Made by a program: the position numbers and the translations under genes. Below the pieces are notes generated by a model. That model was not told the origin of the DNA and ran no database searches. It was given only the letters and a program-made list of their open reading frames with translations. A stretch of 32,729 bases of DNA, taken from Streptomyces sp. (GTDB lineage Bacteria > Actinomycetota > Actinomycetes > Streptomycetales > Streptomycetaceae). The stretch spans positions 1 to 32,729 of the forward strand of contig NZ_JAPSKN010000052.1 of assembly GCF_031181705.1 (NCBI RefSeq). Direction: 5' to 3'. Below, piece by piece: positions 17,372-26,300 of the stretch (positions are counted from its first letter, which is position 1; each line of letters starts with the position of its first letter).

Positions 17372-18850
17372 ATGGGACGTGACGTGCCGGCCCTGGTGTT
17401 CACGCGCGAGGACCGCCGCCGCTACCGGGAGAAGATGCACACCGACCTGGAAGTGCTGGCGCACATGCTGAGCGAGTCCGGGTTCGAGAGCGAGCGCCCC
17501 CGGGTCGGGCTGGAGATCGAGCTCAACCTCGTCGACGACCACGGGCTGCCGGCGATGCGCAACACCGACGTGCTGCGGGCGATCGCCGACCCGGCCTGGG
17601 CCAGCGAGCTGGGCCGTTTCAACCTGGAGATCAACATCCCGCCGCGGGAGCTGACGACCGGCGGGCCCGGCGACTGGGAGCGGGCCATCCGCGACGCCCT
17701 CAACCACGCCGAGGACCGCGCCTCGGCCGTGGGCGCCCACCTGATCATGGTGGGCATCCTGCCGACGCTGGGGGAGTCGGACGTGAGCGGGGCCGCCCTC
17801 TCCGGCGACCCCCGCTACCGGCTGCTCAACGAGCAGATCTTCGCCGCGCGCGGCGAAGACCTGCGGATCACGGTCGACGGCGTGGAGCGCCTGGCGACGT
17901 ACGCCGACACCATCACCCCCGAGGCGGCCTGCACCAGCACCCAGTTCCACCTCCAGGTCGCCCCCCGGGAGTTCCCGCTGTACTGGAACGCCGCCCAGGC
18001 CATCGCGGGCGTGCAGATCGCCCTCGCGGCGAACTCGCCCTTCCTGTTCGGCAAGGAGCTGTGGCGCGAGACCCGCATCCCCCTGTTCGAGCAGGCCACC
18101 GACACCCGCCCCGAGGAGATCAAGGCGCAGGGCGTCCGGCCCCGCGTGTGGTTCGGGGAGCGCTGGATCACCAGCGTCTTCGACCTCTTCGAGGAGAACG
18201 TCCGCTACTTCCCGGCCCTGCTGCCGCTGTGCGAGGACGAGGACCCGCAACGGGAACTCGACAACGGCCGCGTCCCGCGGCTGGGCGAACTCACCCTCCA
18301 CAACGGCACGATCTACCGCTGGAACCGCCCCGTCTACGCGGTCACCGACAGCGGCCCGCACCTGCGCATCGAGAACCGGGTCCTGCCCGCCGGACCCACC
18401 GTGGCCGACATCATCGCCAACGGCGCCTTCTACTACGGCCTGACCCGCGCCCTGGTCGACGAGGACCGTCCGGTGTGGACGCGGATGTCCTTCTCGGTCG
18501 CCGAGGAGAACCTGCACACCGCCGCCCGCGACGGCATCGACGCCCGCCTGTACTGGCCCGGCGTGGGTGAAGTGCCCGTCACGGAACTGGTGTTGCGCCG
18601 TCTGCTGCCCCTGGCCCACCGGGGCCTGGAGCTGGCCGGCCTGGACGCCGCGTGGCGCGAGCCGCTGCTGGGCATCATCGAGCAGCGCTGCGTCACCGCC
18701 CGCAACGGCGCGCTGTGGCAGACGGAGACGGTGCACCACCTGGAGAAGGCCGGCGTCTCCGACCGGCGCGAGGCGCTGCGGCAGATGACCAGGACGTACA
18801 TGGACTACATGCACATGAACGCGCCCGCGCACACCTGGCCGGTGGACTGA
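17372..18850 (+). CDS. Glutamate-cysteine ligase family protein (GCS2)
   Basis: 492-residue ATP-dependent carboxylate-amine ligase of the GCS2 family. GLEIELNL near residue 46 and FNLEINIPPREL near 85-95 carry the metal-binding glutamates, and LRIENRVLPAGPTVADI is typical of the active site. Such enzymes join glutamate gamma-carboxyl to cysteine or another amine. Actinomycetes use mycothiol, and the ergothioneine enzyme EgtA is usually in an egt cluster; no egt genes are next to this one, so a function other than ergothioneine synthesis is possible. The ATG at 17372 follows GGAGGG; an earlier in-frame start at 17303 lies in the divergent promoter region. It ends five bases from a convergent gene. 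Confidence 0.85.
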   Translation: MGRDVPALVFTREDRRRYREKMHTDLEVLAHMLSESGFESERPRVGLEIELNLVDDHGLPAMRNTDVLRAIADPAWASELGRFNLEINIPPRELTTGGPGDWERAIRDALNHAEDRASAVGAHLIMVGILPTLGESDVSGAALSGDPRYRLLNEQIFAARGEDLRITVDGVERLATYADTITPEAACTSTQFHLQVAPREFPLYWNAAQAIAGVQIALAANSPFLFGKELWRETRIPLFEQATDTRPEEIKAQGVRPRVWFGERWITSVFDLFEENVRYFPALLPLCEDEDPQRELDNGRVPRLGELTLHNGTIYRWNRPVYAVTDSGPHLRIENRVLPAGPTVADIIANGAFYYGLTRALVDEDRPVWTRMSFSVAEENLHTAARDGIDARLYWPGVGEVPVTELVLRRLLPLAHRGLELAGLDAAWREPLLGIIEQRCVTARNGALWQTETVHHLEKAGVSDRREALRQMTRTYMDYMHMNAPAHTWPVD

Positions 18851-18855
18851 CGGGC

Positions 18856-19968
18856 TCACGCGCGACCGGGGGCGGACTGTCCCCTCCAGTCCGCGGCCGC
18901 CGTCAGCGGCACGGGCGCGGGCACCGCCGTCGACGTCGTCAGCTCCACGCGCCGTCCCTCGGCCGCGGAACGGAGCAGGGCGGTCATCGTCTCCAGCACG
19001 TGCAGGGCGACCTCGCCGTTCGCGCGCCGCCCGCCGGACGCGAGGAAGTCCAGCAGGCCGACGCCGCGTGCCCCGTCCGCGTAGCCCGCCGACACGGGCA
19101 GGGCACGCCACTGCGTGTCGCCGAGGGCGTGGAGGCGTACCTCGCCGTCGAAGCGGTTCGGATCCGGCACCGAGAGGCTGCCCCGCTCGCCGTGCACCTC
19201 GATCGGGGCCGCCGTGGTCGCCACCCCGTCGAAGCTCGTCGTCAGGGTCGTCAGCGTGCCGTCGACGTGCTCCAGGACGCCCGAGACATGACTGTCCACC
19301 TCGACCGGTATCCGCTCGCCCGCGCGCGGCCCGGAACCGATCACACGCTCGGCGCGCAGCCGGCCGGCCGCCCCGGTCACGGCACGTACCGGCCCCAGCA
19401 GGTGCACCAGGGCCGAGAGGTAGTACGGGCCCATGTCCAGCAGCGGGCCGCCGCCGGCCGTGTAGTAGAAGTCGGGGTGGGGGTGCCAGCGTTCGTGGCC
19501 CGGGGTGACCATCACGGCCGAGGCGAACTGGGGGCGGCCGACGGAGCCCGCCGCCACGGCCGCCCGGGCCGTCTGAATCCCCGTGCCCAGCACGGTGTCC
19601 GGCGCGCACCCCACCCGGACGCCCGCCTGCGCGGCGGCCGCCACGACGGCCCGGGCCTCCTCCAGGCCCGCCGCGAGGGGTTTCTCCCCGTAGACGTGCT
19701 TGCCGTGGGCGATCGCCCCGAGGGCGATCCCGGCGTGGGCCGCCGGCGTGGTGAGGTTCAGGACCGTGTCGACGTCCGGGCTGCTCAGCAACTCCTCGAC
19801 GGTCAGCGCCCGCGCACCCGGCAGTGCGGCGACGGCCGTGGCCGCCCGGGCGGCGTCGAGATCGGCGACCGCGGTGACGCGCACGGCGGGATGGCCGGCG
19901 AGCGTGTCCAGATAGGCGCCGGATATGACCCCGAGCCCTACGACGCCGACGCGGTGCGCGTCGCCCAC
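18856..19968 (-). CDS. Gfo/Idh/MocA family NAD(P)-dependent oxidoreductase
   Basis: 370-residue dehydrogenase likely acting on a sugar, sugar derivative or cyclitol. The N-terminal Rossmann fold has VGVVGLGVISGAY, and the family motif YGEKPLA carries the catalytic lysine. The C-terminal alpha/beta domain has WHPHPDFYYTAGGGPLLDMGPYY, the usual substrate-binding region. The GTG at 19968 follows AGGGG and overlaps the end of the ThuA gene by 31 bases, so the two are translationally coupled. This pairing recurs in sugar catabolism. No AAAACGTT site lies upstream of the pair, so membership in the neighbouring LacI regulon is not supported. Confidence 0.9.
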   Translation of the reverse strand: MGDAHRVGVVGLGVISGAYLDTLAGHPAVRVTAVADLDAARAATAVAALPGARALTVEELLSSPDVDTVLNLTTPAAHAGIALGAIAHGKHVYGEKPLAAGLEEARAVVAAAAQAGVRVGCAPDTVLGTGIQTARAAVAAGSVGRPQFASAVMVTPGHERWHPHPDFYYTAGGGPLLDMGPYYLSALVHLLGPVRAVTGAAGRLRAERVIGSGPRAGERIPVEVDSHVSGVLEHVDGTLTTLTTSFDGVATTAAPIEVHGERGSLSVPDPNRFDGEVRLHALGDTQWRALPVSAGYADGARGVGLLDFLASGGRRANGEVALHVLETMTALLRSAAEGRRVELTTSTAVPAPVPLTAAADWRGQSAPGRA

Positions 19969-20648
19969 AGCATGCCCCTCTCGATGATGGTGCGGACACA
20001 GGGGTGTTCCAGCACGTCGATGCTGTGCCCGGGGGTGGTCACCACGATCCGCCCGGTGCCCCAGCGGCGCGTCCAGACCGCCGGCGAGGTGACCGGCCGG
20101 TGCCAGGGCTGCCACGGCCGGACCGGGTGGGTGGTGGTCGCCAGGACGTCGACGAGGTCGTCGTGGAGCACCCAGTACTGCTCGGTGTGCAGGTCGAAGT
20201 CCTCGATGCCCGCCGTGACCGGGTGGGCGCGACCGGCCTCGGTGAGGCTGATGGTGTGCGGCAGGAAGTTGTCCGCCGCCTCGCCCCGCCGCTCGCACGG
20301 CTCCTTCCCGGGATGGGTGGCGAACTGGCCGCCCACCAGGTGGAGATAGTCGGCCGAGGCGCGGAACGAGTCGGCGATGCCGCCGTGCCAGCCGGTGAAG
20401 CCGGTGCCGGCGACGACCGCCGAACTCAGTCCGGCCAGCTGCTCGGGCGTGATCTGCGACATCGTCACGCACTGCACGACGAGGTCGGTGCGGGCCATCT
20501 CGGCGGTGTCGGCGTAGACGTCGGTCGATTCCTCGACCCGGACGGCGTATCCGTTGTCCCGGAGGAAGGGCAGGAACAGTTCCGTCGCCCTGACCGGCTC
20601 GTGGCCTTCCCAACCGCCTCGGACAACCAGCGCTCTCTTCTGCGTCAT
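19938..20648 (-). CDS. ThuA-like domain protein
   Basis: 236-residue protein with a class I glutamine amidotransferase-like (ThuA) fold. Motifs include LVVRGGWEGHEP near the N-terminus, GTGFTGWHGGIADSF near residue 82, and TTTHPVRPWQPW and WGTGRIVVTTPGHS toward the C-terminus, where conserved histidines cluster. ThuA proteins are found with Gfo/Idh oxidoreductases in disaccharide utilisation, where 3-keto sugars are intermediates. The Gfo/Idh gene overlaps its 3' end. The exact reaction is unknown. There is no signal peptide, so it is cytoplasmic. Confidence 0.88.
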   Translation of the reverse strand: MTQKRALVVRGGWEGHEPVRATELFLPFLRDNGYAVRVEESTDVYADTAEMARTDLVVQCVTMSQITPEQLAGLSSAVVAGTGFTGWHGGIADSFRASADYLHLVGGQFATHPGKEPCERRGEAADNFLPHTISLTEAGRAHPVTAGIEDFDLHTEQYWVLHDDLVDVLATTTHPVRPWQPWHRPVTSPAVWTRRWGTGRIVVTTPGHSIDVLEHPCVRTIIERGMLWATRTASAS

Positions 20649-20699
20649 CGTGATCTCACTATGCGCGGGCCACCCGGGCTCCGAAAAGGGGGCAGAGCC

Positions 20700-21551
20700 T
20701 CACGAAAGTTTCGCGGGGACGGCCCGGGCGCGGACCTCCCAGCAGGCCGCGGTGAAACGGACGTCCGGGCCCTCGACGAAGGGCTCGAACGCGGGGCGGA
20801 CCGTGTCGACGACGCGCGCCCGGGTCCGCTCGTCCGCCTCGGCAAGGATCATGCCGAGGGGTCCGAGCCGGGTGAAGTAGCGCTCGAGTTCGCTCTCGGG
20901 CAGGGTGCAGACCGCGTCGACCGGCCGGAGCTCGATCCCGGCCCATCCGCCGGCCGCCAGGATCCGGCGGACCCGCTCCGGGTCGGCGAAGGCGAACTGC
21001 CCCGGCTGGTCGGGCCGGCGCGGCGGAAGCTCCGGCAGGAAGGGCGCCGCGGCACGCTCGGCCGTCGTCATGAACGGGTTCTCCTCGGGACCGCGCCACA
21101 CCACGAGCCGCAGGGCGCCGCCGTCCTCGACGGCACCGCGCAGGTTCGTGAACGCCCGGACGGGATCGCTGAAGAACATGACGCCGAAGCGCGAGACGAC
21201 GGCGTCGAAACCGGCCGGCTCGAACGCGTGCTCCTGCGCGTCGCCCCGGACGAAGACCGCCGGTACGCCCTCCCGTTCGGCCTGTTCGCGGGCGGCGCCG
21301 ATCATCGGCTCGGAGAGGTCGATGCCGACGCAGCGACCGACCCGTCGCGCGACGGCCCGGGTGACACCGCCCGTGCCGCACCCGACGTCGAGCACGCCGG
21401 CCGCACCCTCCGCCGCCACGGCCTCGACGAGCAGTTCCTCGAAGGGCCGGAACATCCCGTCCAGCACCTCCTGGAGATCCAGCCACGCGTGTCCCGCGGG
21501 CCCGTTCCAGCGGGCGGCCTGCTCGTCGTCGCTCCTGCGCGGGGCGTTCAT
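20700..21551 (-). CDS. Class I SAM-dependent methyltransferase
   Basis: 283-residue methyltransferase. Motif I is VLDVGCGTGGVTRAVARR with the acidic GIDLSEPMIGAA loop after it; DAVVSRFGVMFFSDPVRAFTNLRGAVEDGGAL gives motifs II-III. The N-terminal MNAPRRSDDEQAARWNGPAGHAWLD is typical of small-molecule methyltransferases of this subfamily. GGAGGAGC lies before the ATG at 21551. It is divergent from a MerR regulator whose operator-like palindrome sits just behind a TTGACC -35 on this strand, so it is probably the regulated target. The acceptor is unknown. Confidence 0.9.
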   Translation of the reverse strand: MNAPRRSDDEQAARWNGPAGHAWLDLQEVLDGMFRPFEELLVEAVAAEGAAGVLDVGCGTGGVTRAVARRVGRCVGIDLSEPMIGAAREQAEREGVPAVFVRGDAQEHAFEPAGFDAVVSRFGVMFFSDPVRAFTNLRGAVEDGGALRLVVWRGPEENPFMTTAERAAAPFLPELPPRRPDQPGQFAFADPERVRRILAAGGWAGIELRPVDAVCTLPESELERYFTRLGPLGMILAEADERTRARVVDTVRPAFEPFVEGPDVRFTAACWEVRARAVPAKLS

Positions 21552-21602
21552 GGTCGTCGCTCCTCCTGCTTGCCTTCGTCGGACGGGGATGACAGCGTTC
21601 TA

Positions 21603-21624
21603 CTTCAAGTCGACTTGAGGTCAA
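21603..21624 (-). promoter_or_regulatory. MerR-type operator in the methyltransferase promoter
   Basis: CTTCAAGTCGACTTGAGG (21603-21620) has a perfect 14-base core TCAAGTCGACTTGA. On the minus strand it directly follows TTGACC (21619-21624), so it occupies the spacer between -35 and -10, the classic MerR activator position. It resembles the SoxR box. A candidate -10 is not clear (TAGAAC or AACGCT). Confidence 0.7.
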
Positions 21625-21628
21625 GGTA

Positions 21629-22042
21629 ATGACGGAGCTGGACATCGCCGAGGTGGCGCAGCGCGCCGGGGTTCCCGCCTCGACGCTGCGGTTCTACGAG
21701 GAGAAGGGGCTGATCGCCTCGACCGGCCGGCGGGGCCTGCGCCGCCAGTACGACCCGGGTGTGCTGGAGCGGCTGGCGCTGATCGCGCTGGGCCGCACGG
21801 CCGGTTTCTCGCTCGACGAGATCGGCCGCATGTTCGCACCGGACGGCCGACCGCGCATCGACCGGCGGATGCTCACGGACAAGGCGGAGGAACTGGACCG
21901 CAGGATCCGCGAACTGGGCGCGCTGCGCGACTCCCTGCGGCATGCGGCCGCGTGCCCGGCGCCCAGCCACCTGGAATGCCCCACCTTCCGCCGCCTCCTG
22001 GAGGAGGCGACCGCACCGGGACGGCACGTGCCGGGTCGCTGA
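21629..22042 (+). CDS. MerR family transcriptional regulator
   Basis: 137-residue regulator. The N-terminal MerR helix-turn-helix is LDIAEVAQRAGVPASTLRFYEEKGLI, with the wing around GLRRQYDPGVLERLALI; a dimerisation coiled coil spans about 80-105. The C-terminal part has Cys109 and Cys117 (ACPAPSHLECPTF), possible metal or thiol/redox ligands. The ATG at 21629 starts eight bases after the palindrome (21603-21620). It is divergent from a methyltransferase gene and likely activates that gene and controls itself. The effector is unknown. Confidence 0.9.
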   Translation: MTELDIAEVAQRAGVPASTLRFYEEKGLIASTGRRGLRRQYDPGVLERLALIALGRTAGFSLDEIGRMFAPDGRPRIDRRMLTDKAEELDRRIRELGALRDSLRHAAACPAPSHLECPTFRRLLEEATAPGRHVPGR

Positions 22043-22083
22043 CCGGCCGCCGCGGGCCTGGTCCATCCTGGTCCGCGCCATGC

Positions 22084-22105
22084 GAAAAACGTTCCACGTT
22101 ATACT
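22084..22105 (+). promoter_or_regulatory. LacI-type operator and -10 of the lacI-family gene
   Basis: GAAAAACGTTCC (22084-22095) contains the palindrome AACGTT and is followed by TATACT (22100-22105), a strong -10. No good -35 is visible 17 bases upstream. The site lies between the -35 and -10 positions, so a bound repressor would block its own promoter. The same motif occurs at 27397 and 27513. Confidence 0.65.
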
Positions 22106-22162
22106 TGCGGCGCCCGGGAAGGTCACCGTCGTACCTGGTCGCACGGCCGCAACAGCGAGGGG

Positions 22163-23185
22163 GTGGACGCCGTTCCGGCACGCCCCGCCCGCATCCAGGA
22201 CGTCGCGGCCGCCGCCGGCGTCTCGGTGTCCACGGTGTCCAACGTGCTCAACCGGCCCGAGCGCGTCAACGCCCGCACCGCCGAGCGCGTCCGCGTCGCC
22301 GTCGCCGAACTCGACTACGTCCCCCACCCCGGAGCCGCCGGACTGCGCACCGGACGGGCCAGCGCGATCGGTCTGGTGCTGCCCGACGTCACCAACTCCT
22401 TCTACGCGCGCATCGCCCGCGGTGCGGCGGACGCGGCCTACGACCACGGCTACTCGCTCGTCCTGTGCCACAGCGGGGACGACCCGGCACGCGAACAGGG
22501 CTACTTCGGCATGCTCGTCCGGCAACGGGCGGTCGGCGTGGTCGTCGTGCCGCTCGGCGCCGACCCCGGCCGGCTGGCCCGGCTGCGCGAACGGGGCATC
22601 CCGCTGGTCCTCGCCGACCGCGCCATGCCCGACCGGGACGGCTGCTCGGCCTCCGTCGACGACATCGCCGGCGGCCGCATCGCCGTCCAGCACCTCCTCG
22701 ACAGCGGGGCGCGCGACATCCTCGTCGTCAACGGCGAGCGCGGCATACGGCAGTGCGCCGACCGCTACCAGGGCGCGCGGCAGGCCGTGCGCAGCCGGCG
22801 CGAGGCCCGACTGGACCAGGTCGTCGCCGAGCGGATGACCGTCGCGTACGGCACGGAGATCGCCCGCGGCCTGAAGGAGCTGCCCGACGGGGTGTTCTGC
22901 ACCAACGACTTCCTCGCCGCCGGCCTGTGCCGGGGCCTGACCGAACGGGGCGTGCGCATCCCCGAGGACGTCCAGGTCGTCGGCTACGGCGACCTGGACA
23001 TCGCCGACTTCGGGGCGACGACCCTGACGACGGTCCGGCAGCCGGTCGAGGACCTCGGCCGGGCGGCCGTGGAGATGCTGCTCGACGAGATCGAGGCCCG
23101 CGCGGACCACGTCCACGAGACCCGCGTCTTCGCACCCGGCCTGGTCCTGCGCGACTCCACCCGCCCGCCCGGCGACCGGCCCTAG
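22163..23185 (+). CDS. LacI family transcriptional regulator
   Basis: 340-residue sugar-responsive repressor. The helix-turn-helix is RIQDVAAAAGVSVSTVSNVLN at about residues 10-30, with the hinge helix near 55-60. The periplasmic-binding-protein-like domain follows (IGLVLPDVTNSFYARIARGAADAAYDHGYSLVLC). The GTG at 22163 is the only sensible start, although the GAGGG just upstream has a spacing of only one base, which may mean weak translation. It is followed, convergently, by the GH106-like gene. Three copies of an AAAACGTT motif in the neighbouring promoters suggest it represses itself, the glycosidase and the transporter-isomerase operon. Confidence 0.92.
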   Translation: MDAVPARPARIQDVAAAAGVSVSTVSNVLNRPERVNARTAERVRVAVAELDYVPHPGAAGLRTGRASAIGLVLPDVTNSFYARIARGAADAAYDHGYSLVLCHSGDDPAREQGYFGMLVRQRAVGVVVVPLGADPGRLARLRERGIPLVLADRAMPDRDGCSASVDDIAGGRIAVQHLLDSGARDILVVNGERGIRQCADRYQGARQAVRSRREARLDQVVAERMTVAYGTEIARGLKELPDGVFCTNDFLAAGLCRGLTERGVRIPEDVQVVGYGDLDIADFGATTLTTVRQPVEDLGRAAVEMLLDEIEARADHVHETRVFAPGLVLRDSTRPPGDRP

Positions 23186-23280
23186 GCCGGGTCCGCACAG
23201 CCCCTTCTGCCCCCCGACGCCCGGCACGCACGCTCGCCGCGCCTGCCCCGGTCCCGAGTACACCCGAGTACGGGGGACCC

Positions 23281-23335
23281 CGTCCGGCACGCCGAGAGCA
23301 CGCACCGGACGCCGCGGGGCCCGCCCTCCGGGCGG
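23281..23335. terminator. Hairpins between convergent LacI and glycosidase genes
   Basis: In the 174-base gap (23186-23359), CGTCCGG (23281-23287) pairs with CCGGACG (23305-23311), and CCGCCC (23321-23326) pairs with GGGCGG (23330-23335) around a TCC loop. Either may end transcription for one direction. A repeated CCGAGTAC pair lies at about 23254 and 23264; no other feature is seen. Confidence 0.35.
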
Positions 23336-23359
23336 ACGGAGGGACGGTGCGGAGACGGC

Positions 23360-26300
23360 CTACGACGGGAGCCGCAGCGTCACCGGCCCGAACAGGCCCG
23401 ACGCCAGCTGGGATGCGAAGGCCCACCGCGTCGGAGTGGCCTCCGCGAGATACGGGGCCAGCGTCCCGCGCACGGTCACCTCCAGCCGCACGGTCCGCCC
23501 GGCCGCACCGCGCAGCGGGAACCGGTACGGCGCGCAGAACGCCTCCCCGGCCGCCTCCCCGTCCACCGACACCTCCACACTGCCCCGCACCCGTCCCAGA
23601 TCGAGCACCGGATCGGGCCCCGGCGGGACCCGGACCGCCCGCTCGTACGTCACGCCCCCGCTCCAGCCGCCCAGCCCCAGCTCCCGCCAGTCGCCCAGCG
23701 CCAGCGGCGCCGGCACCACCCGCACCCGCACCGGCCCGCGCCAGGCGGACCCGCCGCGCAGGAACGCCGTGGGCTCCGTGACGACCTCGACCCGGGTGGG
23801 CACCGCCAGGGGCTCGGGAAGCGTCAGACGGTCGCCCGCCGGGGAGACCTCCTCGCCGTCCCCGACCCGCACGCGCGCGTGCAGCGCCGACGGCAGGTGG
23901 AGCGACACCGTTCCCGGTGGCACGGTGAACCGGAAACGCTGGGGCGAGGCGCGGACGTCGTCGGTCGTCCGCGACGGCCACACCGTGCCGTCCGGCACCG
24001 GCCGGCCCGTCAGCCAGGCGGTGTCCGGCAGCGGGTGCGGCCGCACGGTCGCGTGGCAGTGCCGCAGCTCCCCGCGTCTGCGCTCGTCCTCGACGGTCCG
24101 GCCCCGCCACGCCCCCGCCCCGGCCTCCCAGCCGGCGCCGCTCACCAGGGCCGTCGCCTCGGCGCCGGACCCCACCACCAGGTCGACGAACACCGCGTCC
24201 GGGGTGGCGGCGACGACCTCCAGCGTGTGCTCGCCCGCCCCGAGCACCGGCGCGTGACGGAAGAACATCGCGACGGCGCCCCAGTCCGCCTCGTAGTACT
24301 CCACCTTCTCCTGCCGGGCCACCACGTCCCCGTCGAGCAGCACCGCGACCGCCGAGGCGGCCCCCACGACGAGTACCGCCGGGGCGCCGCCGGCCGGGGC
24401 CCGCAGCCGTGCGCGGTAGGTCACCGGGCCGTCCGGCCGCACTCCGTCGGGCAGGCGCATGAACCGGGGCCGGGGCCCGAGCCCGCCCGGCCCGGACAGA
24501 CAGAAGAAGCTGCCGAGCGGTGTGCCGCCGGTGGCGGAGATCGTGGCCGGCCGGTCCTGAGCGCCGGACAGTTCGTACTCCAGGACGTTCCGTTCACGGG
24601 TCACGGTCACCGGCGCGGAGGCCACGTACCCGTGCTCCCGCGGGGTCAGCGGCTCGCCGTTCCACCACACCCGTTTGACCGCCTCCGCGCCCACGTGCAG
24701 CTCGGCCGGCCCCCGCCGGCCGGTCTCCACGATCGCCCGGACCCGGGCGGCCGATCCGCCGCCCGGCACGGGCACCCGTACGAACTCCTCGTTCACCAGC
24801 CCCTTGGTGCCCAGCAGCCCGCCCTGGTCCGGCACACCGCGGCTCGACGAGAACACCGCGAGCTCCCAGCCCGACTCCGGCGGCACGAGCGGCAGTTCAC
24901 CGGCCAGGATCCGCTCCGCGAGCGCGGCGTCCAGCGGTTCGGGAGCCTCGCCGGCCGGGACCGGGGGCAGGACCCGGACGCGGTTGCCGTAGGTGGCCCG
25001 GGTCCGCTCCCACCCCGTGCCCTCGGTCCACTCCATGGTCCAGATCTGCGGCTCGTCCACGGGCGCACCCGGGGGCAGGGCGAAGTCGCCCCAGGTGTTG
25101 TCCAGGGTGGGGACGAGCCGGCCGTGCCAGCCGGCCGACAGGTCGACGACCCGGCCGCCCGGCCGCCGTCCGTCCGACCGGTTCGGTCCGTCCGACCAGT
25201 TCGGTCCGTCCGACCGGTTCGGTCCGTCCGACGTGGGTGCTTCCGGCAGTGCGGACGGGTCACCCGGCTCGGGCGCCTCTCGTCCCTCGCGCCAGACGAC
25301 CAGCACGGCGGGCGCGCCCTCCAGCGGCACCTCGACGTACGAGACGGTGCCGTCGCCGGAGACCGTCACCCGCGCGGTGCGGCGGGAGCCGGTCGCCGGG
25401 TTCCACACCTCGGCCTCGGCCAGGCGGGCCCGCACGGTCACGGTCGACGTACGGGCGACGGCCGGGGCGGCGCCGGGCCGCAGCGGGTGCGGGCCGATCT
25501 CCGGGAAGGCCGCCGTCACCAGGGCCACCCCCTCACCGCCCCGCCGCCGGACGAGCAGCGGCACCTCACCCGTCGCGTACCCGGCCACATCGGCCAGCAC
25601 GGCCGCCGCGGCCTCCGGGTCGGGCACCCGCTCCAACCGCCGGTGGGCGGTCAGCGCGGCCACCACGGAGTCGTCCCCGGACCGGCCCGCCGCCGTCACG
25701 GGCGGACGCCCCACGACCACGACCCGCCCGCCCGCGTCGAGCAGTTCGGCCAGCCGGCGCGCCGTCACCTCCTCCAGCACGCTCGCCGACGGCAGCAGCA
25801 CCGCGCGGTACGCCAGGTCCCTGACCCGCAGGGCGCCATCGGCGATCCCGGCGCGCCGCACCGAGTCGTCGTCGACCACGTCGAAGGAGATCCCGTGCCG
25901 GTCCAGGGAACCGGCGTGCGGCGCGAGCCAGTTGTTCGTGCCGCACAGGTCCAGGTAGTGCCGCTGCGTCTCGTCGGCGGCGGCGTGTCCCTCGCCCAGC
26001 CGGCCGTCGCCGAAGTGCCGCACGGGCGCGTCCAGCGGCAGCAGCGCCTGCATGGTGGCGGTGGGGTGCAGCACCGCCACGTCGGCCGCGTAGCCGCCCC
26101 ACGACATGATCGAGCAGATCCGCGTCACGGCCCGGGAGAAGGCCGGGTACTGCTTCCAGTACGGCTGGCGCCAGTCGGTGGACGGCGGCGCCCACTCGAA
26201 CCAGCCGCCCGCGGTGCCGAAGTAACTGGCATGCGGGTTGTACAGATTGGCGCCGCTGCGCAGGAACGGCAGCAGCCAGGCATAGGTCTCCTCCAGCGTG

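Noticed and set aside
17273..19999. A 908-codon open frame on the minus strand across the ligase and oxidoreductase genes
   Set aside because: It is antisense to the ligase and out of frame with the oxidoreductase, and its composition is extreme (Arg, Gly, Ala, Val rich without family motifs). Such shadows are common at this GC content.
18856..20648. Including the Gfo/Idh and ThuA genes in the LacI regulon
   Set aside because: They are close and sugar-related, but no AAAACGTT site lies upstream of the pair, and a MerR/methyltransferase unit separates them.
20677..20699. A GGCTC/GAGCC stem after the methyltransferase gene
   Set aside because: Only five base pairs with a 13-base loop; too weak to call a terminator.
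25170..25233. CRISPR-like repeats
   Set aside because: The units are directly adjacent, 18 bases, in frame within a protein gene, and have no spacers.
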